From Deltaproteobacteria bacterium (GTDB lineage: Bacteria; Desulfobacterota; JAENJC01), in the NCBI GenBank assembly GCA_030646755.1, contig JAUSKU010000099.1, positions 1 through 33,574 on the forward strand: a stretch of 33,574 nucleotides of DNA, written 5' to 3'. The position numbers were made by a program, and so were the translations under genes. Shown one piece after another: positions 33,553-33,574 of this stretch (its first letter is position 1; each line of letters begins with the position of its first letter). Below the pieces are notes generated by a model. The model saw only the letters and a program-made list of their open reading frames with translations, did not search any database and was not told where the DNA came from.

Positions 33553-33574
33553 ATGATACAACAGACCATATTTC
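33553..33574 (+). CDS. Transposase N-terminus, partial (IS1380-like?)
   Basis: ATG 33553 follows AGGAGGG by nine bases and gives MIQQTIF before the window ends. This short start resembles IS1380-family transposases, but seven residues do not support a family call. Identification as transposase rests mainly on the regulatory hairpin. Confidence 0.35.

Larger units (their letters stand above)
33461..33574 (+). mobile_element. Left end of an insertion sequence (partial)
   Basis: The last 110 bases hold a transposase-like start, its own promoter and a nested inverted repeat, and differ in character from the helicase upstream region. The exact left end is not certain (between about 33455 and 33473). 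The rest of the element lies beyond the window. Confidence 0.5.

Overview
The window looks like a chromosomal segment from an anaerobic Gram-negative-type (diderm) bacterium. Signs are a selenocysteine tRNA, a molybdopterin insertion gene (moeA), a Tat export system, an IscU/IscS pair, a LysM-containing membrane-bound transglycosylase and a lipoprotein candidate. Protein style (archaeal-type nicotinate phosphoribosyltransferase, MJ0042/DUF3426 zinc-ribbon membrane protein) and several families of short palindromic dispersed repeats are reminiscent of Nitrospirota or former Deltaproteobacteria. That placement is a judgement from gene content, not a search.

Layout. 1-136: outer end of an insertion element whose transposase reads leftward out of the window; it has removed the 5' part of a GT2 glycosyltransferase, leaving only the C-terminus (137-358). 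362-2071: GT-C membrane glycosyltransferase with C-terminal TPRs. 2337-5041 (minus): tldD, small lipoprotein candidate, tsaD operon. 5255-7125 (plus): zinc-ribbon/DUF3426 protein and a helical-repeat protein, convergent with tatA (7122-7322, minus). 7466-7563 (minus): selC with its own promoter. 7642-11549 (minus): YjbQ, a deoxyhypusine-synthase-like protein, a universal stress protein, a 55-residue protein, pncB and pncA (NAD salvage). 11586-13280 (minus): iscU and iscS. 13333-14883 (minus): fused kinase-like/P-loop protein. 15014-21659 (plus): tatB, tatC, uvrA, a MltD-like transglycosylase, a terminator, and moeA.

21660-33390 is an accessory defence-type island, transcribed leftward and starting at the base after the moeA stop. 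In transcription order it holds a PLD-SNF2 helicase, a DUF1016 nuclease, a large Eco57I-like DNA methyltransferase, a second DUF1016 nuclease, an HNH-like protein and an AlbA_2/histidine-kinase-type ATPase with a GEKL tandem repeat. The first four are coupled or nearly overlapping, which suggests a split restriction-modification machine with cargo nucleases. The tail of the methyltransferase gene recurs as two decayed copies (23321-23395 and 21660-21735), marking earlier gene turnover at the same place. Two unrelated palindromic repeats sit in frame inside the methyltransferase gene, and a third set sits inside the first DUF1016 gene.

The right edge (about 33461-33574) is the start of another insertion sequence, with a nested hairpin that embeds its promoter and pairs with its ribosome binding site.
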